Shown: piece by piece, positions 1 through 8,298 of the stretch
Layout: the number at the start of each line of letters is the position of its first letter
Numbering within the stretch: the stretch's first letter is position 1
NCBI GenBank assembly: GCA_016125085.1
Contig: WGMM01000019.1
Coordinates: 248,001 to 312,000 of the forward strand
Reading direction: 5' to 3'
From: a bacterium
GTDB lineage: Bacteria > Planctomycetota > Planctomycetia > Isosphaerales > Isosphaeraceae
DNA length: 64,000 nt
The notes under the pieces: model-generated
Database searches by the model: none
Seen by the model: only the letters and a program-made list of their open reading frames with translations
What the model was told of the DNA's origin: nothing
Position numbers and translations under genes: made by a program

Positions 1-713
1 ACGACGTTCGCCTCCGCACCCGGCAGCAGGTGCTCGTAATAGGGGTAGAATCTGCGGAAATCGAGCCCCGGAGCGATCACGTGAAATTCGGCGTTTTCCG
101 CGTAGCGGTAGGTCTTGTAGGACCGCACTTCCTGCTCGGTGGACGTGATCAGGAATTCCGAATTGACGAGCGTCATCTCCTCGGCCGCGAACCGGCTGCG
201 GAAGGCGAACCGCTCGAAGGCATCCTCTTTCGACATCCCCGATTCCAGCAGTTTTTCGAGCTTGGGCCGGCCCAGGGAATGGGCTGTGTGACAGAAAGGC
301 ACGTTCAGAATCGCCGAAAGCTCCATCGCCACGTAACCGGCGTCGGCATAGTGCGAATGAATCCAGTCAGGATAGATCTTTTCCGATTTCACATGAGCGA
401 TCGCATTGGTGACGAATTCGTCCAGATGATCCCAGAGTTCTTCCTTGGGCAAGTATTTCCTGCCCCCGCACCATACACGGCGGATGTCGAACTTTTCGTC
501 GACCCGCTCGACCGGCACGGCATAATCCGGCCCGACGACCGGATCGTCGATCCTGCGAGTCACAAGATCGACATGCGTCACCTCAGGCCGTTGCGAAAGA
601 TGTCGCGCCAGCTCCATGACATAGCTGATCTGCCCACCATTGTCCGCATCCCGCCCAAGCTCCGGTTTCTCTCCTCGAAACAGGCCATGTAGTGACAGCA
701 ACATAATTCGCAT
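1..713 (-). CDS. Sucrose-phosphate-synthase-like glycosyltransferase, N-terminal part (cut by window edge)
   Basis: The 237 N-terminal residues are visible; the gene runs off the left edge. The start is an ATG at 711-713, preceded by a G-run (possible ribosome site) and a TATAAT at 758-763. The sequence opens with the donor-binding N-terminal domain of GT-B sucrose synthases and sucrose-phosphate synthases: ELGRDADNGGQ near residues 19-29, the HSHYADAGYVA block near residue 120, FCHTAHSLGRPK after it, then a STEQEV segment and APGLDF. These blocks are typical of family GT4 sucrose-phosphate synthase, which makes sucrose-6-phosphate from UDP-glucose and fructose-6-phosphate in the cytoplasm. 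The C-terminal catalytic half with the E-x7-E motif lies outside the window, so sucrose synthase or another GT4 enzyme cannot be excluded. Confidence 0.85.
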   Translation of the reverse strand, partial: MRIMLLSLHGLFRGEKPELGRDADNGGQISYVMELARHLSQRPEVTHVDLVTRRIDDPVVGPDYAVPVERVDEKFDIRRVWCGGRKYLPKEELWDHLDEFVTNAIAHVKSEKIYPDWIHSHYADAGYVAMELSAILNVPFCHTAHSLGRPKLEKLLESGMSKEDAFERFAFRSRFAAEEMTLVNSEFLITSTEQEVRSYKTYRYAENAEFHVIAPGLDFRRFYPYYEHLLPGAEANV

Positions 714-757
714 GATTTAAAATCCCCCCATCTGCAGTCAGCGTTCAGTGAAAACGT

Positions 758-763
758 ATTATA
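758..763 (-). promoter_or_regulatory. Perfect TATAAT -10 element upstream of the glycosyltransferase
   Basis: Read on the minus strand this hexamer is TATAAT, in an AT-rich stretch, 45 bases before the ATG at 713. I see no good -35 at 16-18 bp, so it may depend on an extended -10, an activator, or be chance. Confidence 0.4.
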
Positions 764-861
764 ACGAATACTTATGATCAGCGGGCGAATCGAGGCCGAA
801 TTCCGCTGATTTCGAACGGAAATCAAGGAACTCCGGGGCTGAAATCGACCAGGATCCGTCG

Positions 862-1167
862 TCAGTCGATATCTTCGAACCGGGTGACGGCAACGACTTC
901 GGAAATTTTGACGAGCGCCCTGGCACGATTGCGGCGGATGCCGACCCGGCGCGAGTCGATCACATAACTTTCACGCGTGGCGCTGGAGTCGCGCAGGTCG
1001 TGGAAGTCGACGTCCGTCAATGTCATGAAGCCCGCATCCACCGCCGCCAGCGTGCCGATGCACACGAACGGACCGGCCAGATCGACGACGACCGTCTCGC
1101 CCGTCCAGGCCGGGAGCGGTGCCAGGGCATCCAGATCGTGACGTAACCGGCCGTTCTCCGAACTCAA
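862..1167 (-). CDS. Small conserved protein, possibly Sm-like beta-barrel
   Basis: 101 residues, not recognised by name. Several hydrophobic strand-like segments (TVVVDLAGPFVCIGTL, GFMTLTDVDFHDL, YVIDSRRVGI, VKISEVVAVTRFEDID) suggest a small barrel like LSm/Sm-fold proteins, but this is inference from pattern only. The start is probably TTG at 1165-1167, because no ATG or GTG is in frame near it; an AGGGTG stands a few bases upstream. It is divergent from the cytochrome-motif gene that begins at 1277. No signal peptide or membrane segment. Confidence 0.6.
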   Translation of the reverse strand: MSSENGRLRHDLDALAPLPAWTGETVVVDLAGPFVCIGTLAAVDAGFMTLTDVDFHDLRDSSATRESYVIDSRRVGIRRNRARALVKISEVVAVTRFEDID

Positions 1168-1238
1168 TGCAACACCCTGTATCGGATTGACTTGCGACTC
1201 AACCGACGGCAGCCGGATTTTTTCCGGCCACAGTCGCC

Positions 1239-1267
1239 TTGACTAATTTTAGACTTCGTCATACTTT
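1239..1267 (+). promoter_or_regulatory. Candidate sigma70-type promoter, nearly leaderless
   Basis: TTGACT (1239-1244), a 17-base spacer, and TACTTT (1262-1267). The predicted transcription start falls around 1273-1276, at or just before the ATG at 1277, and no Shine-Dalgarno sequence is visible there, so the mRNA may be leaderless. Confidence 0.4.
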
Positions 1268-1276
1268 CCCGCCACC

Positions 1277-2803
1277 ATGAAATACCACCACTCTCTCGCC
1301 GCTACCGTGTTTTTCGGTGCTCTCGGGTACCTGGCCCAGGCTCAGGACATCGAGCCTGCGGCGCGTGAGGCTTCAGCCCGCCCGACGGAAACGCCGCAGA
1401 ACGATCCCGTCCGCTACATCCTCATGTCCGACGGCCGAATCCTTGTCGGCGAAGCGTCGGAAGACAAGGAAGGCAACTACGCGATCCGGCAGAAACTGGG
1501 GACGATTCGTGTCAGTCACGACGACGTGGAGGGCATGTTCCTCTCCCTGCGGGCCATTTACGAACACAAACGCGAACACCTGCCGCCTCGAGACATCCAG
1601 GAGCGGATGCGGCTGTATCGCTGGTGCATGAGCTACCAGCTGCTCGACCAGGCGCGTGAGCAGCTTCAGGCCGTGCTCGCACTTTCGCCGGAACACGAAG
1701 AAGCCAGGTCGAATCTCGGGCTTCTGGAGATCCGGATCGCCCGTATGAATACCCGGGTGGATGACCACCTCGTGCGCACTTCGGCGACGACAGTCACCGA
1801 CGAGGGACCACGGGAAATGGATCCGGCGTTCCTGAACCGGGCCCTGCGGGAAATGTCGACAAGAAACGCCCCGATCATCTTCGACTTGCCGGAACCTCAG
1901 GCAGTCAAACGCGGCCAGGAATTCAACCAGCATATTCATCCGCTGCTCCAGATGTATTGTGGCGGTTGCCATAACGAACGCACGCCCAACGGGTTCCCGC
2001 TTGTTTCGGCGACTGGCCGGGCCGCGCGGGATCCGTCGTTGTTGCGGGCGAATCTGGACACGACCCTCAAGCTGGTCGATCAGGCGAACCTGATGCAGAG
2101 CCCCCTGCTCGTCAACAGCCTGTTGCCGCACAAGCCGAACAATCGCCCGATCTTTCCGGGACCGAACCATCCCGCCTACCGGATTTTCGCGAACTGGGTC
2201 TCGCAGCTTCAGCCCAAGGCTGGCTCGACATCCCGTGCCGACCGGTTCGATCCGCGCGACCCTTATGCCAACGCGCCGCAGGAAGTGACGCAAACAGGAT
2301 TCGGACAGCCGTCGGGCTTCGCGGAGCGGACGACTTCTTCCGGATTCGCGGTCGAAGGCCGATTACGTCCGGATCCCGAAGATCAGCCGAACGTGCCGAT
2401 CGAGGCCAATCCCGAAGCCATGCACACGAAGTCGCCACGCGGGCAATTGCCTGGCCAGGGCTTCGAAACGGCCGAACCGGCCATGCCCGGGCGAATCCTG
2501 CCGGGCAGCTATAACGGCGCTTCTCCCGAGCCACCGAAAGGCACGAAATATCCTTTGCCGTTGCCCGCGGGGGCATCGCCCGAGGACCTTCTCAAGGCCC
2601 TCCAGGCCGAAGAAGCGGCTCGCGACGCCAAAGAGGGCGCGACAGCCGAAAAACCGGCTAAATCCGCCGAACCTTCGGAAGAAGAACAGCCCCTGCCGAA
2701 GCCCGCTCGGGAATCGGGAACCGGCGACAAATCCAAAAAACCGGTCAAAATCGACCAGAACCTCCTCGACCGCATTATCCTCCAGCGACGGGCGGGCGGC
2801 TGA
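1277..2803 (+). CDS. Secreted CxxCH-motif protein (planctomycete cytochrome-like) with disordered C-terminus
   Basis: 508 residues. A signal peptide occupies about residues 1-22 (hydrophobic core ending AQAQD), so the protein is exported. Residues 45-90 form a strand-rich domain, 100-160 look like TPR-type helices, and a single heme-type motif CGGCH lies near residue 228, followed by a segment resembling planctomycete cytochrome C (PSCyt) domains (NGFPL, and PNHPAYRIFANW near 294). After about residue 315 the chain is rich in Pro, Glu, Lys and Ala and is probably disordered. The CxxCH suggests covalent heme, but this is not proven: no distal ligand is obvious to me. It sits alone, divergent from the small gene at 862-1167. 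Function unknown. Confidence 0.8.
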   Translation: MKYHHSLAATVFFGALGYLAQAQDIEPAAREASARPTETPQNDPVRYILMSDGRILVGEASEDKEGNYAIRQKLGTIRVSHDDVEGMFLSLRAIYEHKREHLPPRDIQERMRLYRWCMSYQLLDQAREQLQAVLALSPEHEEARSNLGLLEIRIARMNTRVDDHLVRTSATTVTDEGPREMDPAFLNRALREMSTRNAPIIFDLPEPQAVKRGQEFNQHIHPLLQMYCGGCHNERTPNGFPLVSATGRAARDPSLLRANLDTTLKLVDQANLMQSPLLVNSLLPHKPNNRPIFPGPNHPAYRIFANWVSQLQPKAGSTSRADRFDPRDPYANAPQEVTQTGFGQPSGFAERTTSSGFAVEGRLRPDPEDQPNVPIEANPEAMHTKSPRGQLPGQGFETAEPAMPGRILPGSYNGASPEPPKGTKYPLPLPAGASPEDLLKALQAEEAARDAKEGATAEKPAKSAEPSEEEQPLPKPARESGTGDKSKKPVKIDQNLLDRIILQRRAGG

Positions 2804-2917
2804 ACGAATCGCCGCAGCCGTTTCGAACCGTCCCCCTTACGCCTTGACCCGCAAGCCGCACGTGCCTACATCACCGTGGGAATCTCGTGAGCGAAACAGG
2901 TCGAGGAAATCAGGGAC

Positions 2918-3700
2918 ATGGGCACGCCGACATTCGGGCATCTCTTTCTCACGGGCGCCAGCGGCGGCATCGGCTCACGCCTGGCCGAAATCTGGGCTGA
3001 AACGGGAGGAAGAGTCACCCTTTTCGCACGAAATGCGGCGAATCTCGAAGCCCTGGCGGATCGCATCGGTCACGATCGATGCCTGGTGACACCCGGTGAC
3101 GCCAGCTCGCAAGCGGATCTCGAAACGGCCGTGGCGCAATCGATCGATCGATTCGGCAAGATCGACGCCCTGGCCCACTGTGTCGGCTCGATCAAGCTCA
3201 AGCCGCTCCACCTGGCGACGATCGAAGACTTCGACGACACACTGAATCGCAACTTGCGTACCGCTTTTCTTGCCACCCGGGCCGTACTGCCCCACTTCCG
3301 TTCGAACCAGGCCGGTTCCGTCGTTCTGGTTTCGACGGTGGCGGCCAGTCAGGGGATGAACAACCATGAAATGATCGCCGCCGCGAAGGCCGGAATCGAG
3401 GGATTCGTCCGCTCCGCAGCGATCAGCTACGCCCGTTCCGGTATCCGCTTCAATGCCGTAGCCCCGGGATTGACCGATACTCCGATGGCAGCCCCCTTGC
3501 TCTCCAGCGAAACTTCGCGCACGATCAGCGAACAGATTCACCCGATGGGACGTGTGGCCCGGGCCGAAGAAGTGGCCCGGGTGATCGCCTTTCTCGCCGG
3601 GCCGGAAACTTCGTTCGTGACCGGGCAGATCTGGGGCGTGGACGGTGGCCTTGGCTGCGGCGTGATGCCGCCCCGGGTTTCGATCAAGCCCGCCACCTGA
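2918..3700 (+). CDS. SDR-family protein lacking the catalytic tyrosine
   Basis: 260 residues with a Rossmann fold. The NAD(P)-binding motif TGASGGIG is at residues 12-19. The usual NNAG is replaced by HCVG (87-90). Catalytic Ser is present (S139 in LVSTVA) and Lys is present (K157), but the position four before it, normally Tyr of YxxxK, is Ile153 (sequence HEMIAAAK). The later motif APGLTDTP fits the family. The start ATG has GAGGA eleven bases upstream. A group of SDRs with an HExIAAAK-like active site exists, as far as I recall, so this is probably a lineage trait rather than a mutation. Substrate unknown; it may be a reductase with a different acid or a non-enzymatic NAD(P) sensor. Followed after 38 bases by a membrane-protein gene. 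Confidence 0.85.
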   Translation: MGTPTFGHLFLTGASGGIGSRLAEIWAETGGRVTLFARNAANLEALADRIGHDRCLVTPGDASSQADLETAVAQSIDRFGKIDALAHCVGSIKLKPLHLATIEDFDDTLNRNLRTAFLATRAVLPHFRSNQAGSVVLVSTVAASQGMNNHEMIAAAKAGIEGFVRSAAISYARSGIRFNAVAPGLTDTPMAAPLLSSETSRTISEQIHPMGRVARAEEVARVIAFLAGPETSFVTGQIWGVDGGLGCGVMPPRVSIKPAT

Positions 3701-3738
3701 CACCTACCGGCTATCATTCCAAACTCGAGGAAGCGATC

Positions 3739-4350
3739 GTGACGGCTGTTCAATTGCTGCGTCTGTTTGACTTCGTCTACGCCACCTCGATCGTCGGCTG
3801 GCTTGGCGCGATTCTGTTCTTCTCCTTCGGCGTCGCGCCGATCATCTTCGCCGTCCTCGACCCCGAATCCGCGGCGAAGTTCGTGCGCAGGCTGTTTCCC
3901 AGATATTACCTCTGGATCGCGATCGCCTCGGTCATTTCCCTGGCTTCATTCACGTCACGGCCGCTGGTCTATCCGGAGCTTCGTGCCTGGAACAATCTGA
4001 TCGTGCAGGGGCTGCTGCTGGCGGTCATTCTGATCGCGCTCTATTGCGGCAACAGCCTCACGCCGGCCATCAACAAGGCGAGAGACGCTGGCGAAACGCA
4101 AAAGCCTCGCTTCGATGCGCTCCACAAACGCTCGGTGCGGCTGAACGTCGCGATGCTGGCGATCGGCATTTACTGCGTCTTCGCGTTCGAAACGCGGTCC
4201 GCACCTCAATCCGCCGGGATCGTCGAGCTATCCGTCGAGGACAAAGCCGAATACGAGCGTCGGCTTCGCGAGACGCTCAACGAACTGCTCGAAGCCAAAG
4301 CGAAGCGATCAGCCCAACGGCGAGGGGCCGAACCTGTTCCGACGCCATGA
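3739..4350 (+). CDS. DUF4149 (TMEM205-like) integral membrane protein
   Basis: 203 residues with four predicted membrane segments, about residues 12-36, 54-72, 87-106 and 134-150, and a charged C-terminal tail. The pattern of a first helix beginning LLRLFDFVYA followed by a conserved Gly-rich helix is like bacterial DUF4149 proteins. The start is GTG at 3739-3741 with CGAGGAA about eight bases upstream. It follows the SDR gene on the same strand by 38 bases and is probably cotranscribed. Function unknown. It converges on cobL with a 48-base spacer in which I see no clear terminator. Confidence 0.75.
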   Translation: MTAVQLLRLFDFVYATSIVGWLGAILFFSFGVAPIIFAVLDPESAAKFVRRLFPRYYLWIAIASVISLASFTSRPLVYPELRAWNNLIVQGLLLAVILIALYCGNSLTPAINKARDAGETQKPRFDALHKRSVRLNVAMLAIGIYCVFAFETRSAPQSAGIVELSVEDKAEYERRLRETLNELLEAKAKRSAQRRGAEPVPTP

Positions 4351-4398
4351 GTTGAGTCGGCCCGACACCGGAATTCCCGCAGAGGCTTCAATTTATCG

Positions 4399-5652
4399 TC
4401 AGTCGGTATCGTCCGGTTTGGTGACGGCCAGGAGGAAGCTGGGCGTGGCCGCGTCGAAGCGGATACGCTCCATCTGATCGATGCCCCTGGAGATCGAAAT
4501 GTTCCAGACCTGGACCTGCCCGGCCAGGCGGCGGAGCGTTTCGCAGGCCGTGGCGAGCCCGTCGATCGTCACGACGTTGACCACCATGCGGCCGCCGGCG
4601 TGGAGCCTGTCGTAAACCGATGTCAGCACGGGGTCGACACGCCGCCCCGTTCCACCGACGAAGACGGCGTCGGGATCAGGCAGGTCTTTCAGCACTTCCG
4701 GGGCCCGGCCGACGATCGTCCGGACGTTGGAGACAGCGAACGTTTCGGAATTCGCCAGGATGAGCGAGACATCCGCGGCCTCAGGCTCGACGGCGTAAAC
4801 CGTTCCGCGAAAGGCGAGCTGGGCGGCTTCGATCGCGACGGCCCCGCTGCCCGCACCGACGTCCCAGACGATGCTGTCCGGGCGCAAGTCCATGTAACTC
4901 AGGGCGATCGCGCGGACTTCCGGGATCGTCGTCAATTCGGCTTTCGGCTGGGACTGGGCGAAGGCTTCGTTGGCATTGCCGAAGAGACGGCGGCGACCGC
5001 TGCCTTTCATGCGCGAAGGCTTGTCAGGGCTTCGGATGAGGATCATCACGTTGAGCGGATGGAAGTCCATCCGGGCAAGTTCCTCAAGCTTGGCCTGAGT
5101 CACCCGTTCATCGGGCGAACCGAGATTTTCGCACACGTAAGCCCGGAAGTTGTCGATCCCGCGCGAAAGCATCTCTCGAGCCAGTCGTTTGGGCGGGATG
5201 TCCTCACTGGGGAAAAGCCCGACCTTGTCAGCGGTGCGGATGCGGTCGAGAGTCGGCTCCAGGGCACGCCCGCCGAGGCTCGTGAGATAGGCGTCGTCCC
5301 AGCTCTCTTTGACGCGTGCGAAGGCGAGCTGCATGCTGCTCACGTGGGGATGAACTTCGAACAGATCCTTGCCTAGCCGGTCGCAGAAAAAGCGGGTCAC
5401 ACCGAAGAAAAGCGGGTCGCCTTCGGAAACGAGCACGGGGCTTTTCTGGTCGGCGATCGCGGCACGAAGTTGTTCGAGCGCGGAGTTCATGTCGGCTTCG
5501 AGCGTGATTTTCGGCTTCTGCACCTCGTCCAGAAGTGACAGGGCGCCGGTCGTGCCGATCACCAGATCCGCCTCGCCAAGGATTCTTCGGGCCTGATCGG
5601 TCAGGCCAACGATACCGTCATCGCCGATACCCACGATTCGCAGTCGTGACAT
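4399..5652 (-). CDS. cobL: Precorrin-6Y C5,15-methyltransferase (CbiE-CbiT fusion)
   Basis: 417 residues, the usual length for CobL. Residues 1-200 form the CbiE-type tetrapyrrole methylase domain (start IVGIGDDG, SEGDPLFFG near 95, HPHVSSMQLAFAR near 117-129). Residues 235-410 form the CbiT-type domain, with the SAM-binding loop VWDVGAGSGAVAIEAA near 260 and VFVGGTGRR near 330. The enzyme methylates C5 and C15 of precorrin-6 and decarboxylates the acetate side chain in cobalamin (B12) ring synthesis, in the cytoplasm. No other cobalamin ring gene is in the window, so this gene is separated from its pathway. ATG start at 5650-5652; no strong ribosome site. Confidence 0.93.
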   Translation of the reverse strand: MSRLRIVGIGDDGIVGLTDQARRILGEADLVIGTTGALSLLDEVQKPKITLEADMNSALEQLRAAIADQKSPVLVSEGDPLFFGVTRFFCDRLGKDLFEVHPHVSSMQLAFARVKESWDDAYLTSLGGRALEPTLDRIRTADKVGLFPSEDIPPKRLAREMLSRGIDNFRAYVCENLGSPDERVTQAKLEELARMDFHPLNVMILIRSPDKPSRMKGSGRRRLFGNANEAFAQSQPKAELTTIPEVRAIALSYMDLRPDSIVWDVGAGSGAVAIEAAQLAFRGTVYAVEPEAADVSLILANSETFAVSNVRTIVGRAPEVLKDLPDPDAVFVGGTGRRVDPVLTSVYDRLHAGGRMVVNVVTIDGLATACETLRRLAGQVQVWNISISRGIDQMERIRFDAATPSFLLAVTKPDDTD

Positions 5653-5836
5653 GAGAGGATGGAAACTCGCTGGAGTGAGTCTTTTGCCAGGCGTTTCCGG
5701 AACGCTTCACGGACAACCGTCCGCATCGGCGACCTTACGACGCATCCCTTGTTCCGGGATTCCCGAGACATTATCATAATCGAAATAACCAAGTGGTTGC
5801 GCGAACGAAATTCCGGTTCCCGGCGAACATCTTCCC

Positions 5837-7363
5837 ATGTCCAGCGACTCCACGAAGTCCGGCAATCGTGTCCGGCGACGGCAAACATCAAGAAAACTGT
5901 TCGCATCCAAATCCTGGTTGCTGATGGCTCCGTCAGTCGTTTTCGGATTGGCGATCGCGGTCGTCGCTCTGCTGCTCGTCGTGATTCCGGACGAATCGAA
6001 TCGCCGTCTCACTTACGAGGCCGAGACGTATCGTGCCATGCAGACCGGCAACCTCGTCCGCGCGAAAAACTGCCTGGACAGCCTGATTCAGCTCTCGGGC
6101 GACAACCCCCGTCAGGATTATCTGTATCAGCTCGCCATGTTGAGCGCGCAGGCCGGTGACGAAGATCGATCGATCCGGCTGCTCCAGAGACTGACGCTGC
6201 CGGATCGCCCTGGATATGGCCCGGCACACCAGAATCTCGCGATGCTGATACTCAGCCAGCCTGAACCCAGCGCGGAATCTCTCGACGAAGCCGAACGGCA
6301 CATTCGCTCATTGCTGGAAACCCGGCCGAATGAGCCTACCTACCTCAAAATGCTGGCTCAGCTTGAGATACTCCGCAAACGCCCGGAAGATGCCCTGAAA
6401 ACCTACGGCCTGATGCTGGACGCCGATCCGTCGATGGGTATCCCGATGGGCAAAATTCTTCAGGACCTCAAAAGGGATGAAGAGGCCAAACGCCTGCTGG
6501 AACAGGCCGTCAGCAGGCTCAAAGTCAAGCTGGACCAGGACTTCGACAGCGTCGACACGCGTCTCCAGATGGCAGAGGCCCTGCTCCTTCTGAAGCAGTT
6601 TCCTGAGGCGGCCCGGGTCGTTCAGCAGGGCGTTACGCTCGGCGATCCCTCCAACCGGCTTTCACAGTCGATGGGTATCGTGCTTGGCCGCTGGGCCGCT
6701 TCGCTCGGAAATACCACGGAAGATCAGCATCGCAAGCTCAATCTCCTCATGCAGGGCCTTTCGATCAACCCGACGAACCCGCTTCTTCTGGACGAATTCT
6801 GGAAGTTGACGATGAAGGAACTCGGCACGGACCCGGACCAGATCATCAAGCTGCGCGTCATGGGTACCGATCCTGTCGTGATGGATATGATTTCAGGCCT
6901 GATCGCGCTTCGGCAAGGCAAGATTGACGATGCGAAGAAGCAGATCGCTTCGGCCGTGAAGCGTTCGCCCGATATCGCGGTCCTCCTCAACAATTTCACC
7001 ACGGTCGGTGAGTTCCGTAACGAATCGAACGATAAGGGAGTCGAACTCCTGACGATCCTGCTGGATCTCAATCCGGACAACACGAACATTCGTGAGAATC
7101 GTGGGCTGATTTTCGTCCGTCAACAGAAATTCCAGCAGGCTGTGGACGATCTCGAAACTGTCGTCGCACAGAATCCCGACAAACGCACCGTTCACCAGGC
7201 ACTGAGCATCGCTTACGGAAAACTCGGCAAACAGGATCTGGCGGACAAACACAGCGAACTCGCCCAGGTCCTCCAGCGCAATCCTCGTGCGCCCCAGAAA
7301 AAAGAAGCGACACCCGCTCAGGAAACGCCTGCAACTCCTCCACCGGATCAGCCGGCCCCCTGA
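5837..7363 (+). CDS. Membrane-anchored TPR protein
   Basis: 508 residues. A basic N-terminus (residues 1-28) precedes one membrane segment (about 30-50, ending in VVIP), so the bulk is probably on the outer face of the cytoplasmic membrane. From about residue 60 to 480 the chain is helical with recurring TPR signatures, for instance AKNCLDSLIQLSG, LAMLSAQAGDEDRSIRLL, EDALKTYGLMLDADP, QQAVDDLETVVAQNP and ALSIAYGKLGKQDLADKH. The end (485-508) is Ala/Pro/Thr-rich. TPR proteins are scaffolds; no partner is indicated by neighbours, since cobL upstream is divergent. No Shine-Dalgarno sequence is visible before the ATG. Confidence 0.8.
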   Translation: MSSDSTKSGNRVRRRQTSRKLFASKSWLLMAPSVVFGLAIAVVALLLVVIPDESNRRLTYEAETYRAMQTGNLVRAKNCLDSLIQLSGDNPRQDYLYQLAMLSAQAGDEDRSIRLLQRLTLPDRPGYGPAHQNLAMLILSQPEPSAESLDEAERHIRSLLETRPNEPTYLKMLAQLEILRKRPEDALKTYGLMLDADPSMGIPMGKILQDLKRDEEAKRLLEQAVSRLKVKLDQDFDSVDTRLQMAEALLLLKQFPEAARVVQQGVTLGDPSNRLSQSMGIVLGRWAASLGNTTEDQHRKLNLLMQGLSINPTNPLLLDEFWKLTMKELGTDPDQIIKLRVMGTDPVVMDMISGLIALRQGKIDDAKKQIASAVKRSPDIAVLLNNFTTVGEFRNESNDKGVELLTILLDLNPDNTNIRENRGLIFVRQQKFQQAVDDLETVVAQNPDKRTVHQALSIAYGKLGKQDLADKHSELAQVLQRNPRAPQKKEATPAQETPATPPPDQPAP

Positions 7364-7385
7364 AACGCATATGGATTGCGCGTGA

Positions 7386-7580
7386 AAGTTCCGCCCGCGA
7401 CGAACCGGTCCGGAGCCTGATTCGAAATTTCGGGCCGTTACTCTTCGTATCGACCCCGCTCGATGGCATTGGAGAATTGACTGGCGGGTGAAGAACCCGA
7501 TTCAATTTCTTCAGGCTCATTTCGAAATGGCCGACGCGCGACTCGATGACCTGATTCATCTGCGTTTGGTTATGCACTGA
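7386..7580 (+). other. Open frame of 64 codons without a usable start; possible gene remnant
   Basis: Directly after an in-frame TGA (7383-7385) a frame stays open to TGA at 7578-7580. The translation looks protein-like (FRAVTLRIDPARWHWRIDW, then FLQAHFEMADARLDDLIHL) but the only start is an internal GTG that would give 34 residues. GC at third codon positions is not clearly raised. It could be a decayed gene or chance. Confidence 0.2.
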
Positions 7581-7607
7581 CCGGCAAGTCGCCTTTGAGC
7601 GAAATGC

Positions 7608-7642
7608 AAAAAACCGAAATCTCCTTTTTCAAGAGATTTCGG
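7608..7642 (-). terminator. Intrinsic terminator of the small secreted-protein gene
   Basis: On the minus strand a perfect 10-bp stem (CCGAAATCTC with GAGATTTCGG, 9-base loop) is followed at once by six T residues. It lies 45 bases beyond the stop of the gene at 7687-7920. Confidence 0.88.
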
Positions 7643-7686
7643 CCTTTATGCGTTCCTTCGTCCGAATCGCGAAACGGGGCCCTGGA

Positions 7687-7920
7687 TCAGGGACCGAGAC
7701 CCCCGTGAGTGCGGAACGGCGTAAGGTGGGACGGTTGGTCCAAAAACCAGAATCGATCCCAGTCCTCTTGAGCCAGCCGCAAGTTCTCAGAATCCACAAG
7801 GAGTTGTTCTACTCGGTGAGGTCTGTAGGCGGCGTAGTGGGGCAAGGGGACCGGCGCGCACCCCTCGCCGACAGCGAGAGCGGCTAGCATCAAGGCTAGA
7901 ACCGCGAAAGGCTTACGCAT
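7687..7920 (-). CDS. Small secreted protein, possibly a lipoprotein
   Basis: 77 residues. The N-terminus MRKPFAVLALMLAALAV is a clear signal peptide, followed by GEGCAP; the Cys at residue 21 could be lipidated, although the residues before it are not a standard lipobox. The mature part of about 55 residues contains HYAAYRPHRVEQLL, then WDRFWFLDQPSHLTPFRTHGG, dense in aromatic residues and conserved-looking. It has a strong ribosome site (GGGAGGAA a few bases before the ATG at 7918-7920) and its own terminator at 7608-7642, so it is a real monocistronic gene. I recall similar short proteins in planctomycetes, but no function. No neighbour gives a hint. Confidence 0.75.
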   Translation of the reverse strand: MRKPFAVLALMLAALAVGEGCAPVPLPHYAAYRPHRVEQLLVDSENLRLAQEDWDRFWFLDQPSHLTPFRTHGGLGP

Positions 7921-8298
7921 GGGTTCCTCCCATCATGGGCATCCTGCGAATCGCGTCGGTCTCTCCCGCACTCCATCGCTGCGGTTCCGACATGCTGGTT
8001 AATTCGTCATAACGTTACGTCCAACTTTACGAATTTGCCGTTCGTCCGGATTGAATCGGAATTCGAGTTCGGACCAAGTCTAGGGTTCGCATGGATCTTG
8101 CGCTGTGATAACCGCTTTCACCGGACCGACATCCGCATGCGTAAAAATCGATTCGAGCTGTCGAATTCGGCGATCGATCCATACCGGGAACTGGCGCGTT
8201 ATGGATCCATAAAAAATGGGAAGAGGCATAAGAACGCCCCTTCCCGAAGAGGTCAAGCCGATCACCGGCTGCGAACCGGGCCGAATCCGGCCCTTCGT
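7921..8298. other. Intergenic stretch between HU-like and small secreted-protein genes
   Basis: Contains the HU terminator (8211-8245) and the upstream region of the gene at 7687-7920, including an AT-rich part around 7998-8040 with a TAACGTTA palindrome that may be promoter DNA. No gene seen. Confidence 0.4.
8211..8245 (-). terminator. Intrinsic terminator of the HU-like gene
   Basis: On the minus strand a 10-bp stem with one G-T pair (GGGAAGGGGC and GCCTCTTCCC, 8-base loop) is followed by ATTTTTT. It stands about 55 bases after the stop of the HU-like gene. Confidence 0.8.

Larger units (their letters stand above)
7364..7686. other. Non-coding stretch with an open frame lacking a start codon and a terminator
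   Basis: Between the TPR gene and the small secreted-protein gene. It holds the minus-strand terminator at 7608-7642 and the start-less open frame at 7386-7580. Nothing else recognised. Confidence 0.5.

Noticed and set aside
30..692. Plus-strand open frame of 220 codons at the left edge
   Set aside because: The minus strand encodes the sucrose-phosphate-synthase-like N-terminus with clear motifs.
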